Shown one piece after another: positions 1 through 12,294 of a DNA stretch of 64,000 bases. The DNA is from Calliphora vicina (taxonomy: Eukaryota; Arthropoda; Insecta; Diptera; Calliphoridae): NCBI RefSeq assembly GCF_958450345.1, contig NC_088783.1, forward strand, positions 20,277,701 to 20,341,700, given 5' to 3'. Position 1 is the first letter of the stretch; each line of letters begins with the position of its first letter. The notes under the pieces were generated by a model that was not told the origin of the DNA, did no database searches, and saw only the letters and a list, made by a program, of their open reading frames with translations. A program made the translations under genes and the position numbers.

Positions 1-955
1 ATACTTTAATTAGATCCACGATTACTTTCCAAATTATACTTTAATTAGACCCAGAAATGGTTTCTAAATTATGCTTTAATTAGACCCAGAAATGGTTTCC
101 AAATTATAATTTAATAAGACCTACAGTTACTTTTAAAATTATACTTTAATTAAATCCACGATTACTTTCCAAATTATACTTTAATTAGATCCAGAAATGG
201 TTTCCAAATTATACTTTAATAAGACCCACGATTATTTACCATGTTTGGCTTTAATTTGACCCAGGATTATTTACCAAATTATACTTTTACTAGACCCACG
301 ATTACTCTCTAAATTATACTTTTATTAGATCTACCATTACTTTCCAAGTTATAATATAATTAAACCCAGAAATGGTTTACAAATTATACATTTAATAAGA
401 CCAACTATTACTCTATAAATTTAATTACAAAAATACCCTCAATTTCTCTCCAAATTATAATTTAATTTTACCCTCGATTACTAAAATTAAACTACAACAA
501 TACCCACGCTTACTCCCTAAATTAAGTTATACAAAGACCCACGATTGCTCTCCAAATAAAACTAGTAAAAGATCCATGATTATTCTCCAAACTATAGTTT
601 ATTGGGCCTTCAAATTCAACTATAAACTACAAAAATACTCACGATTTCATTATATCACTACATAGGATTACTCTCCAAATTACGGTATAAAAAACTGCTC
701 GATTGCTTTCCAAATAAAATTAAAAAAACTTACATTGCACTCAAACTAAATCAAATTATAATTTCACCTTATATGGAAAATCACACAAAAAGCATCAGTA
801 AATAGTTTAAAACAATTGTTAAGCGTAATTCATGAAATTAATTGACTTTTGATTACAAAAAAATGCTTGTGTCAAATACCTTTAGATACATCGAGAGTGA
901 CTTAGATCCAAGATTGCTCTTTAAATTAAATCATAATATAAAGACTCACGTTTGT
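1..955. repeat. Degenerate tandem array, 35-bp unit
   Basis: Successive units align at exact 35-bp spacing from base 1 to about 315 (1, 36, 71, 106, 141, 176, 211, 246, 281). Each starts near ATACTTTAATTAGACCC and ends CCAAATT. Two variants of the middle occur, one with CACGATTACT and one with CAGAAATGG. Beyond about 315 the units drift and carry indels but stay recognisable to about 720. A last recognisable piece (AGATCCAAGATTGCTCTTTA) lies at about 905-925. The array is cut by the left window edge, so its true length is unknown. It looks like an old minisatellite; no coding potential is seen. Confidence 0.85.
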
Positions 956-1619
956 TTTTCTATAATCAAGAGGAATTAAAGAGAAAGGACCCAACAAATA
1001 AAAAATAAATATACAACAACGACAAACCTATATTTATCCACATTAATTCGGAATTCGGAAAGAATCAGTATTTTTAGTTCTATTTTAAAAATTTCAAAAT
1101 ATCAATGTTTTTAATATCATTTAACAAAATTTACAACTATTTTTAGGAAAAAGTAGTAGCTAATATAGAATTTCTGCTCTCATAAATTTAAATTTAGAAC
1201 AAATATATTGTAAAAAAAAACTAACTAAAAATACAGATTTTGAAAAATCTGTATTTTTACTACAATTTTTAAATTTAAAAAATAACAATGTTTTTATACT
1301 AATGCCCGTAGAACTTTTCAAATTTTCTTGAAAATTCCAAAAAAGGAATTAAAACTTTTTGAAAAAAAGTTATATTTTTACAACTATTTCAAAAGATCAA
1401 ATATCAATTATTCTCTTTTATTAAACATTTAAAAAAAGCAAAAAAAATTTACTACTTTTTGTTAAAAAAATACTATTTTAAAAACTACTATTATAAAACT
1501 ACTATTTCCGAAATTTTCTAATTTATTTTCTGAACAATTTTATTCCGCAAGAAGAAATTTAATATTTAATACTTTTTGAAAAAGTATTATTTTTACTACT
1601 TTTTGGATAAGTTTAAAAA

Positions 1620-2760
1620 TTGCAATCTTTCTATAGGAAATATCCATGTCAAAGTGGACAGCGCACAGTGGTATGAGAAAAAAAAAGAGAGAAATAAATC
1701 TGTAACTTCTAAACCATTAGTCGGATTTGAATGAAATTTGACATGCGGACAGAAGAAGTGTTGTCGAGTTTAAGTTTCGAATTTTGACCGCATACTCCCA
1801 CCGAGGGTGCGGCCAGGGTTCCCCAAAGTAGGACACCTCGGGTATGTTAAATTTTTAAAACGATCCTATTTCTTCGGCTGTGTTCCGCTTTCAAAACGAT
1901 CACATATGTAAAATCTCCTCGTCGAGCACTACAAAAAACCTCGTCGTAGCTATCAATTATCTCTAATAACTTCGCATTTGATATTCACATTTGAAAATTA
2001 AATTTTCATAATTTTTGCTAACAGCGGGCCCAAATATTTCCCGATTTTCTCCATTTTGCTTTTGTTGGACTAACAATAAATTAATATATCAAATATAGAG
2101 AGAATTGTTTAAAAATCATGACTGAGTCCAAAGTTACATACATTTGAATTTAGAAAAATTTAAAAAGGCTATTTTTCGCTATTTTTGGTATAAAAGTACT
2201 ATTATTCTTTTTAAGTTATCTAAAAAATTTCTAAAAGGATGTATAAAGAATTTGTACTTTTTGAAAAGCTAGCTTTACATCGAAATGAAAAAAATTCAAA
2301 ATTTTTAATATCGAGGGGACCAGGTCCATTCAAAAAACGCATATTTTTTATGTAAAATTCAACTTTCGAGTCTCCATCGAAATTTTTTTCCACGAATATA
2401 GTAGAGAGTTTAGGTGTCCTCATACCATTTTCTTTTTGAATTTTTAACACCGCGATCTTTGATATTTTTACATTGAAATATATACTCTGAAAATTGACCT
2501 TTAACCTTTCGAATCAAAAACTATGTTGGACTTTGAGTAGATTCGAAGTTGTGGGCATTTTTAACAAATATTTCAATTTTCCAATCGCCATATTTTTGAA
2601 ATGGAAAGGTTCTCCGATGAAATAGTCACATATTTGAGGAACCCTTTGGAACCGTAATATATGTGGTAAAATTCATTAAAATCGAAAATGTCAAATCCGA
2701 AAATAGCAGTTTTCTGTTCGTTTTGATACGGATTCCCCTATACTAATAATTGTATGCCTA
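1620..2760. other. Unclassified block with a local GC-rich island
   Basis: This stretch differs from its neighbours. The part around 1740-1830 has GC-rich phrases such as CTCCCACCGAGGGTGCGG, and the rest reads like the body of an old non-autonomous DNA transposon. A possible terminus lies near 1657 (GGACAGCGCACAGTGG). I could not identify a matching inverted end. Short open frames here (for example 2220-2450 minus) lack recognisable domains. Confidence 0.3.
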
Positions 2761-3900
2761 GATTATACTTTAAAAAATAATATGATTTCAATAATATACT
2801 ACTTCATTTCAATATTTCCCAAAATTTCAGTTCAGTAGATATTTACTATTTATTCCCAATTTTTCTTAAACTATATTGTGAGTGCATTGAAGGTTTATTT
2901 TCCGAAGTTTTAAATATGTTTAGAAACAAATTTTAAGTTGAATACTATTTGAAAAAAAAAAAATATTTTTACTACTAATTATTTCCAAAACTGTAAAGTT
3001 TATAAAACATCATTTATTTCCACTTAACAATTTAATTTGTCATGCAAATTTCATTTATGTAAGGAAACTTGGTTGAAAATTCGAACACAAATTTTAAAAA
3101 TTTTTGATTTTTAACTTATTTTTTAAGCTTTATTTACATATTCTAAGAAATTAGAAAAACTTCTTCTCTAACTTATTTTCGAAATTTCAAATATTCGAAT
3201 GTTCGAATATTGTATAATTCTGTATGATCTTATATTATACATATATGCAACTGATATTTCGTAACCCTTAAATTTCCAACTGGCTATATACAATCGTTCC
3301 CACACAATTTAGTCCGAATGTGCATTCGTATTTAACGGGGTGAGAGCAAAAGAGGACATTGGCTTAAAACTTATTAAACAAAATGAGGGGTACATGAACC
3401 CAGCAATACAAAAACAACAAAAAAAACTAAAATTAAGGGATTTAAAAATGATGGTAAAATATTTATAGCTGGTCAGTGGAGTTTTAAGCCAAACATTTAT
3501 TCATTTAATAAATTGTATTAAAATATAATAATTCCAATAAAAATTTGTTAAATCATTTATTTTGTTCGTTTATTAATTAATCAAATTTTTTGCTGGGTAT
3601 TGAGTATTTGCATTTTTCTGTATCTGGATGTGTGTTTTTATCTGCAATTGTCATTTGTTACATGATATTTGTTGTTGGTTTGTTGTTACTTTGTTTACTA
3701 GTGTCAATGGCAATTGTTTACACACCTGTTTCTTGTATACATTTTATTATACAAAGTGTTTGTTATTGGTGTTAGTAAGTATTGTTTAAGGATTTAAAAT
3801 TTATTTAATCTTAAATTGCTTAGGGGTGCGTGGGTAGTGCGAAAAGTTTTGTTGCCAATTTAATTAAAGATTATTGTATATTGCAAAATTAAATAGTGAG
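2760..3900. other. AT-rich intergenic DNA, no gene seen
   Basis: No coding pattern is visible. An opposed pair ACCCAGCAA (about 3399) and TTGCTGGGT (about 3590) could be the ends of a MITE of about 200 bp. The shared arm is too short to be confident. The 61-aa open frame at 3590 is hydrophobic only because of T-rich sequence and is not called. Confidence 0.3.
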
Positions 3901-5320
3901 GATTTAAAATTTAATACTTTTTGAAAAATTTTGTATTTTTTACTGCTATTTTAAAATATCAATGTTTATAACGTCACATATTCACGTTCATTATATTTCA
4001 AAACAAATTTTAAAAAAATTTACTACTTTTTTGAAAAATAATTTACTACAAATTTCAAAATTTTAATTGAAATTTGTAGCGGTTAAAGTTTAATAATAGA
4101 ACATTTATATGGTAGACAAAAAAGTAACAAATTCAATATTTTTTAAAGAAAGCAGTGATTTTACTACCATTTTTAAAATTTAAGATTAATAATGTTATGA
4201 TAACATTTATACGCATATATTTAAATACTTAATTTAAAATTTTTTGTTAAAATAGTTGTAGTTAAATTTACTACTTCTTGTTAAATTTTCATGAAAATGT
4301 ATATTTTACAAAACTAGTGACTTTACTACTATTTGAAACATTTAAAAATAATGATGTTAATATGCTCACATTTTTATGTATATATTTTTTAAAAAAATTT
4401 GATAATTTACAAATTATTGTTATAATAGAGCAGATTAAATATTAATGAAAATTTATGTTTTTTAAAGTTTATTTTTTTTCCGCAAGAAATCATTTAAAAT
4501 TTAATACTTTTTGAAAAAAGTAGTGTTTTTTACTACTATTTTGAAAACTTAAAAATATCTATGTTTTTAACATCATTTAATGCTGTTTAATATATTCTTA
4601 AACAAATTTAACAAAATTTACCACATTTGTTTGAAATTTACTTATCCTCAAACATTCATGAAAATTTGTGTTTTTTTAAGTTTATTGTCTGAAGTCTTAC
4701 AACCAACTACAAATATTCGGATTGGCTGAAGGAACATGCAAATACTGAAAATTTGAATTCATTGCAACCAGCCAGACTACCACCATATGTGTTAACATTG
4801 AAGGTTGGATCACCGGCTATATCCGACACTGTATATTAAAATCGCAAAATAAATGCCAGCAACGCGGACTGGGTTAAGCTAGTTTTTGTTATAAAAGTAG
4901 TAGATAATTAAATACTTCTGCAAAATATTCATGAAAATTTGCGTTTTTTTAAGTTTATTTTATTCCTCAAGATAAAAAATTAAAATTAAATACTTTTTGA
5001 AAAAGTAGTATTTGTACTACTATTTTGAAAACTGAAAAATATCTATGTTTTTAACATCATTTAATGAAATTTAATGTATTTTTAAAAAAAAAATTACTAA
5101 ATTTGGTAATTTTTGTTAAAATAGTAGTAGATAATTTAATACTATTTGTTAAATTTTTATGAAGATTTATGTTTTTTAAATTTTTTTTCTGGGAGTTTCA
5201 TTACGCAAGAAAAAACTTAAAATTTAATAATTTTTGAAAAAGTAGTGTTATTACTACTATTCGAAAACTTAAAATAAAAATATTTATGGTTTTAAAATCA
5301 TTTAATACTGTTTAATATAT

Positions 5321-6060
5321 TTATACCCTACACCACCATAGTGGGAGGGTATAATGCCTTTGTGCAGATGTGTGTAACGCCCAAAAATATTAGTCTAACA
5401 CACACCTTAAAGTATACCGATCGACTTAGAATCACTTTCTGAGTCGATTAAACGATGTCCGTCCGTCCGTCCGGGCTGGCTGTCCATATAAATCTTGTGC
5501 GCAGAGTACAGGTCGCAATTTTGAAAATATTTCGATGCAATTTGGTGCATATTACTTTTACGGCTCAAGGACCAAGGCTATTGAAACTGGCTGAAATCGG
5601 TCCTCTATTTCACCTAGCCCCCATACAAATGTCCTCCCGAAATTGGAATTTATCGGTCATAAATGTTTAATTTATATATGTATCTCCACAAATTCCGCTC
5701 CAAATAAGTTTTATATATACAAAATTTATATCACCAAATTTTGTTACGATCGGTCCATAATTAGTCATAGCTCCCGTATAGACCCGCTTCCGAAAATCAC
5801 TTTAACGTGCATAAATCGCTTAAAAATGTTGGTATACACACAAAATTCAACATAGTTAACTTTAATATAGATATAAATCACACGCCCTAATGCCATGGTG
5901 ATCGGTCCGTAATTGGTCATAGCTCCCATATAAGGCCTACTTCCGAAAATCACTCAAAACTATAAATTATTGAAATTTTAAAAGAAAAATTTTTTTGCTT
6001 TTTTACTTAATGTAGGGTATTATATGGTCGGGCTTGACCGACCATACTTCCTTACTTGTT
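5321..6060 (+). mobile_element. Helentron/mini-me-like element, family 1, copy 1a (near full length)
   Basis: The 5' end has a small hairpin, TATACCCTACACCACCATAG followed by TGGGAGGGTATA. The interior carries the (GTCC)n block GTCCGTCCGTCCG (5459-5471) and several repeats of 'atagctcccgtatag' type text. The 3' end has a GGTCGG-loop-CCGACC stem followed by ATACTTCCTTACTTGTT. No target duplication is evident. The architecture matches the dipteran mini-me and Helitron-associated interspersed elements, as known from Drosophila. The family assignment is inferred from architecture. The short open frames inside are spurious. An opposite-strand copy lies at 44066-44773. Confidence 0.7.
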
Positions 6061-7363
6061 TTAAATAAATTTAACAATACATACCACATTTATTCAAAAG
6101 TACTATATAAATTAATACTTATCCTTAAATATTCATGAATATTTTTTTAAAGCTGATTTTTATTCCGCAAACAAAAATATCTAAACAATTATATTTTTTT
6201 ATAGTAAATTGTCTGAACAATAAAATTAATACTATTTTAAACGTAACTTATTCCTTCTTAATATACATACATATTTACAAATAAATTTCACTAATTTTAC
6301 CACATTTTGTTATAAAAGTAGTAGATGATTTATTAATTCTGTAAAATGTTCATGAAAATTTGTTTTTTTTTTCACTTATATTTTCGGTACTTTTTAATTT
6401 GAAGAAAAAAATTAAAATTAAATACTTTCTGAAAAAGTAGTATTTTTACTACTATTTTGAAAACTGAAAATTTCAACATTTCAAATAAATTTCAAAAATT
6501 TAAATTTAATACTTTTTGAAAAAAGTAGTAAAGTCATTTTAGATAATTTATTAACCTTTATTCTGAAGGAAAAAAGTGAAATAAATACTTTTTAAAAAAT
6601 TAGTATTTTTAGTACTATTTTGTTATTTAAAATATTTTCAAATAAATTTCCAAAAATTTGCTACTTCTGGTTATTAGAGTAGTGCGTATTTCTATTTCCA
6701 AAAAATTTAATATATTTTTAAATAAATTTAATAAAATTTACTGCTTTTAGTTTAAAAAATAGTAGCTAATTTACTATTTATTCCCAATTTTCCTTAAACA
6801 TATTTTTGCCATTAAAATTTATTTTCCGATGATTTAAATTTTCCAGGAAAAAATTTTAAATTTAATACATTTTGAAAAAAGTAGTATTTTACTACTATTT
6901 GATAATGGTTTTTAATAAATATTACAAAATTTACAACATTTTGTTACAATAGTAGTAGATAATTCATTACTTATTTTTGAATTTTCAATTAAACTTTAAT
7001 TTAAAAAAAAATAAATTTTCTTTTTAGAACAATAGAATTTTATACATTTTGAAAACTAAATTTTTTTAAAAAAAAATAAAAAAAAAATATTTTATGACTT
7101 AAAAATTGTACATAATTTAATACTTTTTGTTAAATTGTAAAAACAAATTTTCCAAATTTAAAATTTTTTTATAATTTTTATCCTCCGATTATTTAAATGT
7201 AAATACGTCCTCGGATGGCTTTTAGTCTTTTCTTTCTCTTGAATGCGATCTTAATTATTTTCAGAATATTTGTAGTCGCCCTACTCAGGCTTTCTTAGAG
7301 AGAATCAAGTTCTTTGCTCGCTTATCTAGAGATAATTAAATTTAATACGGTATTATATTTAGT

Positions 7364-7612
7364 ACACAGAGAAAACAGATTCGTGATAGCAACCGAATTT
7401 GTTGCCAATCGAATGATTCTACCTTAGTGACCGAATTTTACAGTTGTGGCTATAGAATTTTAAAAGTGGTAACAAAAGTTTGGTTGCTTTAATCGAAATT
7501 CTTCTTTGTCAACTATCTTTCTGTTGATAGAATCGAAAAATTCTATGTGTACAACCTAATCATTCGATTGGCAACAAATTCGGTTGCTATCACGAATCTG
7601 TATTCTCTGTGT
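7364..7612. mobile_element. Palindromic MITE with about 55-bp inverted arms
   Basis: The left arm begins ACACAGAGAAAACAGATTCG and continues with CAACCGAATTTGTTGCCAA. The right arm is its reverse complement and ends CGAATCTGTATTCTCTGTGT. The element is flanked by a 3-bp direct repeat AGT (7361-7363 and 7613-7615). The centre holds a second, weaker dyad. No ORF is present. A half copy of the right arm appears near 17095-17150. Confidence 0.85.
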
Positions 7613-7619
7613 AGTAGCT

Positions 7620-8660
7620 TTTATTTTATGAAAAAATCAAGTGTCCAGTTATGTCCATCAAATGGCTAGCAGTACACTTGAAAACATCAATCGTATGTGT
7701 GAATATTTCGAAAACCAATCAACCCTGAGTTAATTATTTTTTTTTTTTTATTATATTAAATTTAATTTGAAAAATCTTACAACATCCACCGATAAGTATC
7801 TACATTTAAAACTCGATACATTATTTTCTTTACATATAAATAAAATAAATTCCTTTTTTACCAGAATAGTGTCAATAACACAACTATCAAGTAGCAAAAC
7901 CCTCACTTAATTTGCTATTAAGAAAAACATGCCTTTAAGCAGGCAACTGACTCAAACATGAAATCAACTTAATCTTTGGTATAAAATGTATCCCTTTTAC
8001 ACCGTCCCTTCTTCCAACACAGCAAAGCAAATGACCAAAGATTGACACAAATAAACTCATTTAAACTCACACTCACAGAATACAACACTTAAACACTTTC
8101 CTATTAACTGGAAATGGTTTTTAATGTTAGAGGGGAATGAGATAATCGACTAAGGAAGAAATAAAAGAACAAATAACTACTTACCCCGGAAAATAGTTTA
8201 GAATAAATAAAATTGTATAGAATGCATTCATATAAAGTGGTAGATGATGGCTAAAAGATCAATATATTTGTTAGATTTTTTTTAGAATGGAATGTAGCTG
8301 TAGCCGGTGATATGCTGCTCTGGCATAAATGTTTATGTAACATATTGACTTGACTTATCTAAAATTGAAATGTATTCTAGCAGTCGTTTACTCATCTACA
8401 CTTTTATGTTTTTTTTTTGTTTTTTGCAACTATTAGATTTGCAGATAGATAGATTTGTTATATTTTGCAAATACTGCTATGAAGCAAACTTGTGAGCACA
8501 TGTGTATGGATTATAATGAAACTACTTCTATTACAACTCTTCATGCTAACTACCTTGCAGAATATGGAACTGGTCTCTCGCCACCAACGGCTCTTTTCAC
8601 AAAAAAATATGTGCCTTACTACAAACTTAAACTATGAAAATTAATTTCAAAATTTAAACA
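7620..8660. other. AT-rich intergenic DNA, no gene seen
   Basis: Low-complexity, AT-rich sequence without coding structure, RNA gene or clear repeat ends. The 60-aa frame at 8455-8637 has no recognisable domain. Confidence 0.4.
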
Positions 8661-9437
8661 AAAAATATACACAGAGCAACAAAATCTCCCAAAAATTTTA
8701 GAGGCTTTTTAAACTACTACAAAATTTTGATATATTGTGGTTTCAGTAGCACAAATATGGTCCAAATTTTAATTTCTATAGAGAGGTTTTGAAAAAAAAT
8801 AAATTTAAGTAAATTTGTAATTTTTTTAGATGATTCTCCACATAATTAACGATAACCCAAAAATGGTTAGTTCAATATTATTAAAATAAACTTAGAAAAA
8901 TTGAAATTAACACAATCTTTAATCCTTTTATATACTATATTTTAAACGGCTCATTACTTTCGGAGTTATAATAACAAATTGAAGCAAAAAATATATTTTT
9001 TACGTGAAAATGAGCGAATTTACTTAATTGTGAATAAATTCGAAAAGCATCCTTCGATTTTTATGTTTGATATCTTATTTTGTTCCTATTACATGTGGTT
9101 TTGCGACAAAACTATAAATATTAACATTCTCTGCCGTTTTCGATTTTTCATGATTTTTTAAAACAAAAAAAGTTATATTTTCACTTAAATAATATATTTT
9201 TTTCTTCAATTTGTTATTAATAACTCCGAAACTAATGAGCCGATTGAAACGCAATATATATATGAAAATTTATACATAGCATGGGGAAAATGTTTTCAAA
9301 ATTCAATCCATCGAAAGAAGGATATTAACTACTCAATTTTATGTATATCAAACAAAAAACTAAAATTTTGTGAAAATGAGCGAATTCAATTAATTGTGAA
9401 TAAATTCGAAAATAATCAATGGATATTTATGATCCAT

Positions 9438-10485
9438 ACACACTAGAGTGCTCCAAGATTGTATGGACGAAAAAAACTTTCTAGGTACAGGCCGTCCCCC
9501 CCCCCCTCTAGAAATGTTCTATGTATTGTAGCAACACGTTGTGTAAAATATTAGGATGATAGGATAACGTTAACTGGTGGAGCAACGACGCTGAAGTTTT
9601 GAGGTGCATTTAAAAGGGGAAAAAATGCAATTTTTTCAGTTTTTGTAAAAATTTTGCCATTAAATAATGACTTTTACAATTTAATTTAAAAGAATCGAAA
9701 TGTGTACGTAATTATCGTTATAATAAGATACAAAAGACAAAAATTGGTGAAAAAATGTTAAAGTTATTAAAAAATCGCCAGGCCATTAACGTGTCTCAGG
9801 CCACTAGAACAAGAAATTTATGAACAAAATTAAGATATTTTGAGAAATATTAAAATAAAAGCTTATTTTTACTTAAAATATATCCATATTTACTTGTATA
9901 TGAGTTTTTGTCCTCGTAGGATACCGTTAACCTATTCGCAGGTATGACCAAAAAAATTAAATTTTTTTAACGGCAGTTTCAAAACTCCAATTTCAAATTT
10001 TTAAAAATTTTGTTAAACAAATTTCAGAATTTGTTGATCATCACATGGAGATTTATTGACAACATAATAGGGAATAAAAATGTGAAAAAAGTATGTCAAT
10101 ACCTCCTATAGTTTTTCCGTACCTGCGATATAAATTTTGCGATTTTCGAGAAAAACTAATTTTTTGGCCATATTTTGGGGAATGACCAGAATTTCCTTAC
10201 TGTAATGATTTTTAAGCAAAAGCTATTCAGAATAATATAGTCCAGGTAATTTTAAATATAGTCTGAAAGTTTTACTAAAATCGGAAAACTTTAACCCTTA
10301 AATCGTGAAGGTCAAAGGTCAATTTTTTCAATATTTGGAATTTCTCATGGAAAGATAGCGAAATATTATATATTTTTGAGCCGATTTTCATGAAACTTAA
10401 GATAAATATAAAATGAAGTCTAGTATTCACAATAACAGTACAAAAATTTCCATTTTTGTACTGTTATTGTGAATACTAGACTTTA
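9438..10485 (+). mobile_element. GAGTGTCCC-family element, copy C (right end lost)
   Basis: Inserted in H1. The left end reads TAGAGTGCTCCAAGATTGTA. From about 9595 it aligns with the complete copy at 14186-15139 (TTTTGAGGTGCATTT, then GCAATTTTTTCAGTTTTTGT). Its first 150 bp or so differ from that copy but resemble the outer end of the 43-44 kb copy. The normal right end is missing: the element runs into a perfect 32-bp snap-back hairpin (10416-10483), after which family H sequence resumes. A C-tract (CCCCCCCCC near 9490) lies inside. Confidence 0.65.
10416..10483. repeat. Perfect 32-bp inverted repeat with 4-base loop
   Basis: The left arm (10416-10447) starts AAGTCTAGTATTCACAATAA. The right arm (10452-10483) is its exact reverse complement, and the loop is TTCC. 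Only the left arm corresponds to the consensus of the surrounding element, compared with the copy at about 15065-15105. The right arm is therefore new sequence copied in reverse. Confidence 0.95.
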
Positions 10486-10582
10486 CGTTAAAGTAATAAA
10501 TTTGGAAAAGTTTTTCCGTTTTCGATTTTTAATGATTTTTTTAAAACAAAAAAAAATTATATTTTCACTTAAAAAATATATT

Positions 10583-11257
10583 TATACCCTTCACCACGAG
10601 TGGCAAGGGTATATATAAGTTTGTCATTCCGTTTGTAATTTCTACATTTTTTATTACCGACCCCCCCCCCCCCCCATATTCTGAATCGTTATAGATAGCG
10701 GAGTCGATATAGCCATGTCCGTCTGTATGTTGAAATCAACTTTCTGAATCCCTAAATAACTTACATACACTAATGATACAGCAATATCTCCGAAATTCTT
10801 CCGGCTCTGTTGCTATTTAAAATCGAGAAAATCGGTCCACAAATGGCTGAGATATAAGGAAAAACCAGGACAACCTCGAATTTTGACTTATTTTTGACCC
10901 ATATCTGGATTACTAAATCATTAATATAGACAATATGGATATCTAATGATAGATATTTCAAAGACCTGTGCAACGACGTATATAAGACGTAAGTTGGACC
11001 TACAATGGGTCAAAATCGGTTAAAATATTTTTTAACCCGAATTTTTTTTTTTCACCAAAATTTTTTTTCACTAAATATTAAAAAAAAAAATATAAATACT
11101 AAAAAAAAATTGTTTTTAAAATTAAAAAAAAAAATTTAAAATTTAAAAAAAAAAATTCGAAAAAACAACTGGAAAAAAAATAAATTTTCTTTACCTAAAA
11201 ATATTTAAAATTTTTATTTTATATGTATAAAGCCGAATATAGCTCTCTTATTTGTTT
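10583..11257 (+). mobile_element. Helentron/mini-me-like element, family 2, copy 2a
   Basis: The 5' hairpin is TATACCCTTCACCACGAGTG followed by GCAAGGGTATA. Diagnostic internal text is TTTGTCATTCCGTTTGTAAT, then the block GATAGCGGAGTCGATATAGC and CATGTCCGTCTGTATG. The 3' end is AGCCGAATATAGCTCTCTTA followed by TTTGTT. It is inserted into a T-tract of element H1, whose sequence resumes directly (TTTGCTTCAATTTG) without a visible target duplication. A poly-C tract lies near 10662-10675. It is non-coding. Confidence 0.75.
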
Positions 11258-11624
11258 TTGCTTCAATTTGTTATTATAACAGCGAAACTAATGAGCTGAT
11301 TAAAAACCAATATATAAATGGATTAAATGCTATGTAAATTTAATTTTTTCTAAGTTTATTTTAATAAATCGGACCAAACCTTTTTGAGTTATGAAACTTC
11401 TAAAAAAAATTATAATTTTGCTTAAAAAATTAAATAAAAAACCTCTCCATAGAATTTGTACTACTGGAACCACAGTACATCAAAATTGTGTAGTGGTTTA
11501 AAAAGCCTTTAACATGTTTTTGGTTTTGTTGCCTTGTGTAAGGATATTTACAGTTTCCTTAAATTTTTGGTAAGGTTTTTTTTAGAGCTAGTCTAACAAA
11601 CCAGCGAAATGTGCATCAAAACTT

Positions 11625-11765
11625 TAAAGTTTTTTACAAGTTTTTGAACAATATTATGGTCACTGTAATTATGCATATGATTGTGGTAACCATATTATGG
11701 TAACTTTACAATTCACATGATTGTAGCAATCATATATATGTTTGCAGTAAATGTTTTTGACAACT
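11625..11765. mobile_element. Diverged partial relative of the 12.3-kb palindromic MITE
   Basis: Phrases such as ATTATGGTCACTGTAATTAT and ATGATTGTGGTAACCATATT are also found in the arms of the element at 12295-12590, but the termini are not preserved. It is a probable old partial copy. Confidence 0.5.
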
Positions 11766-12294
11766 ATTTTTATGAAATGATTAGAGCTTATTACTGAGTC
11801 ACTCTTAGTGGTACTTTGTCCATTAAAACTACAGGATAATATAAGTATCCTGTCATAACTAGTTTTAGTTTAGCTACATAGATATCTAGGAAATGTTACC
11901 AGTACTGCATTTACTATATCCATTAGATACAACGTAATCAACAATTTCTTAGTTGCTGTGTATTGACATTTAGAACAGGGACAGTTGGTTTCTCTAAGAT
12001 TTTGAGGGGACATTTAAGAATGAGGGATGATAGCAAAAAACTATAAATTTCTAATCCATTCACAAATTGAACTACCTTATTTTGTACACCTTAAGAAAAT
12101 TGATCACTCAGCTACAAAACTAATGAAATTAAATTCTAAAAGTACTCAGTTTACTATCCCCCTTTTCAAATACGCTAGTTAGAAAAATAGTTTCTGCTTT
12201 TTTCCAAACATAAATTTTGAACTACTCGTGTATGATACCAAATGAAATGTCTTGCTATTAAAAGAAAAATAGGAAAAAAAATACTAAAATACAT

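Larger units (their letters stand above)
1200..7200. repeat. Dispersed degenerate dyad repeat (GTAGTA...TACTAC)
   Basis: About a dozen or more copies of a block reading roughly TTTAATACTTTTTGAAAAAG, then TAGTATTTTTACTACTATTT, recur through this interval. Examples lie near 1560, 2935, 3905, 4145, 4503, 4990, 5225, 6420, 6590 and 6865. Spacing is irregular, about 200-500 bp. Each copy contains an imperfect dyad (GTAGTA / TACTAC with a T-rich loop). Copies are often followed by phrases such as AACATCATTTAAT. This fits a decayed long-period satellite or a cluster of one AT-rich element. A Helentron-like element is inserted at 5321-6060. I do not recognise a named family. Confidence 0.6.
8668..11540. 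mobile_element. Family H inverted-repeat element, copy H1, with two nested insertions
   Basis: The left end TACACAGAGCAACAAAATC and the reverse complement of the right end, TACACAAGGCAACAAAACC, match. Homology continues inward for well over 150 bp (GGCTTTTTAAACTACTACA; CAAAATTTTGATATATTGTG). Between the arms are units containing TATAACTCCGAAACTACTGAG-type text. These are in minus orientation near 8960 and plus orientation near 9211, so the arms diverge head to head. The body is interrupted at about 9438-10485 by a GAGTGTCCC-family element and at 10583-11257 by a family 2 Helentron-like element. Host text resumes cleanly on both sides. It resembles fold-back elements whose arms are built of tandem repeats; the superfamily is unknown. 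Confidence 0.7.

Noticed and set aside
5455..5953. Cluster of 60-71 aa frames, mirrored at 44144-44454
   Set aside because: They recur because the Helentron-like element is repeated; stop-poor stretches are not conserved as protein.
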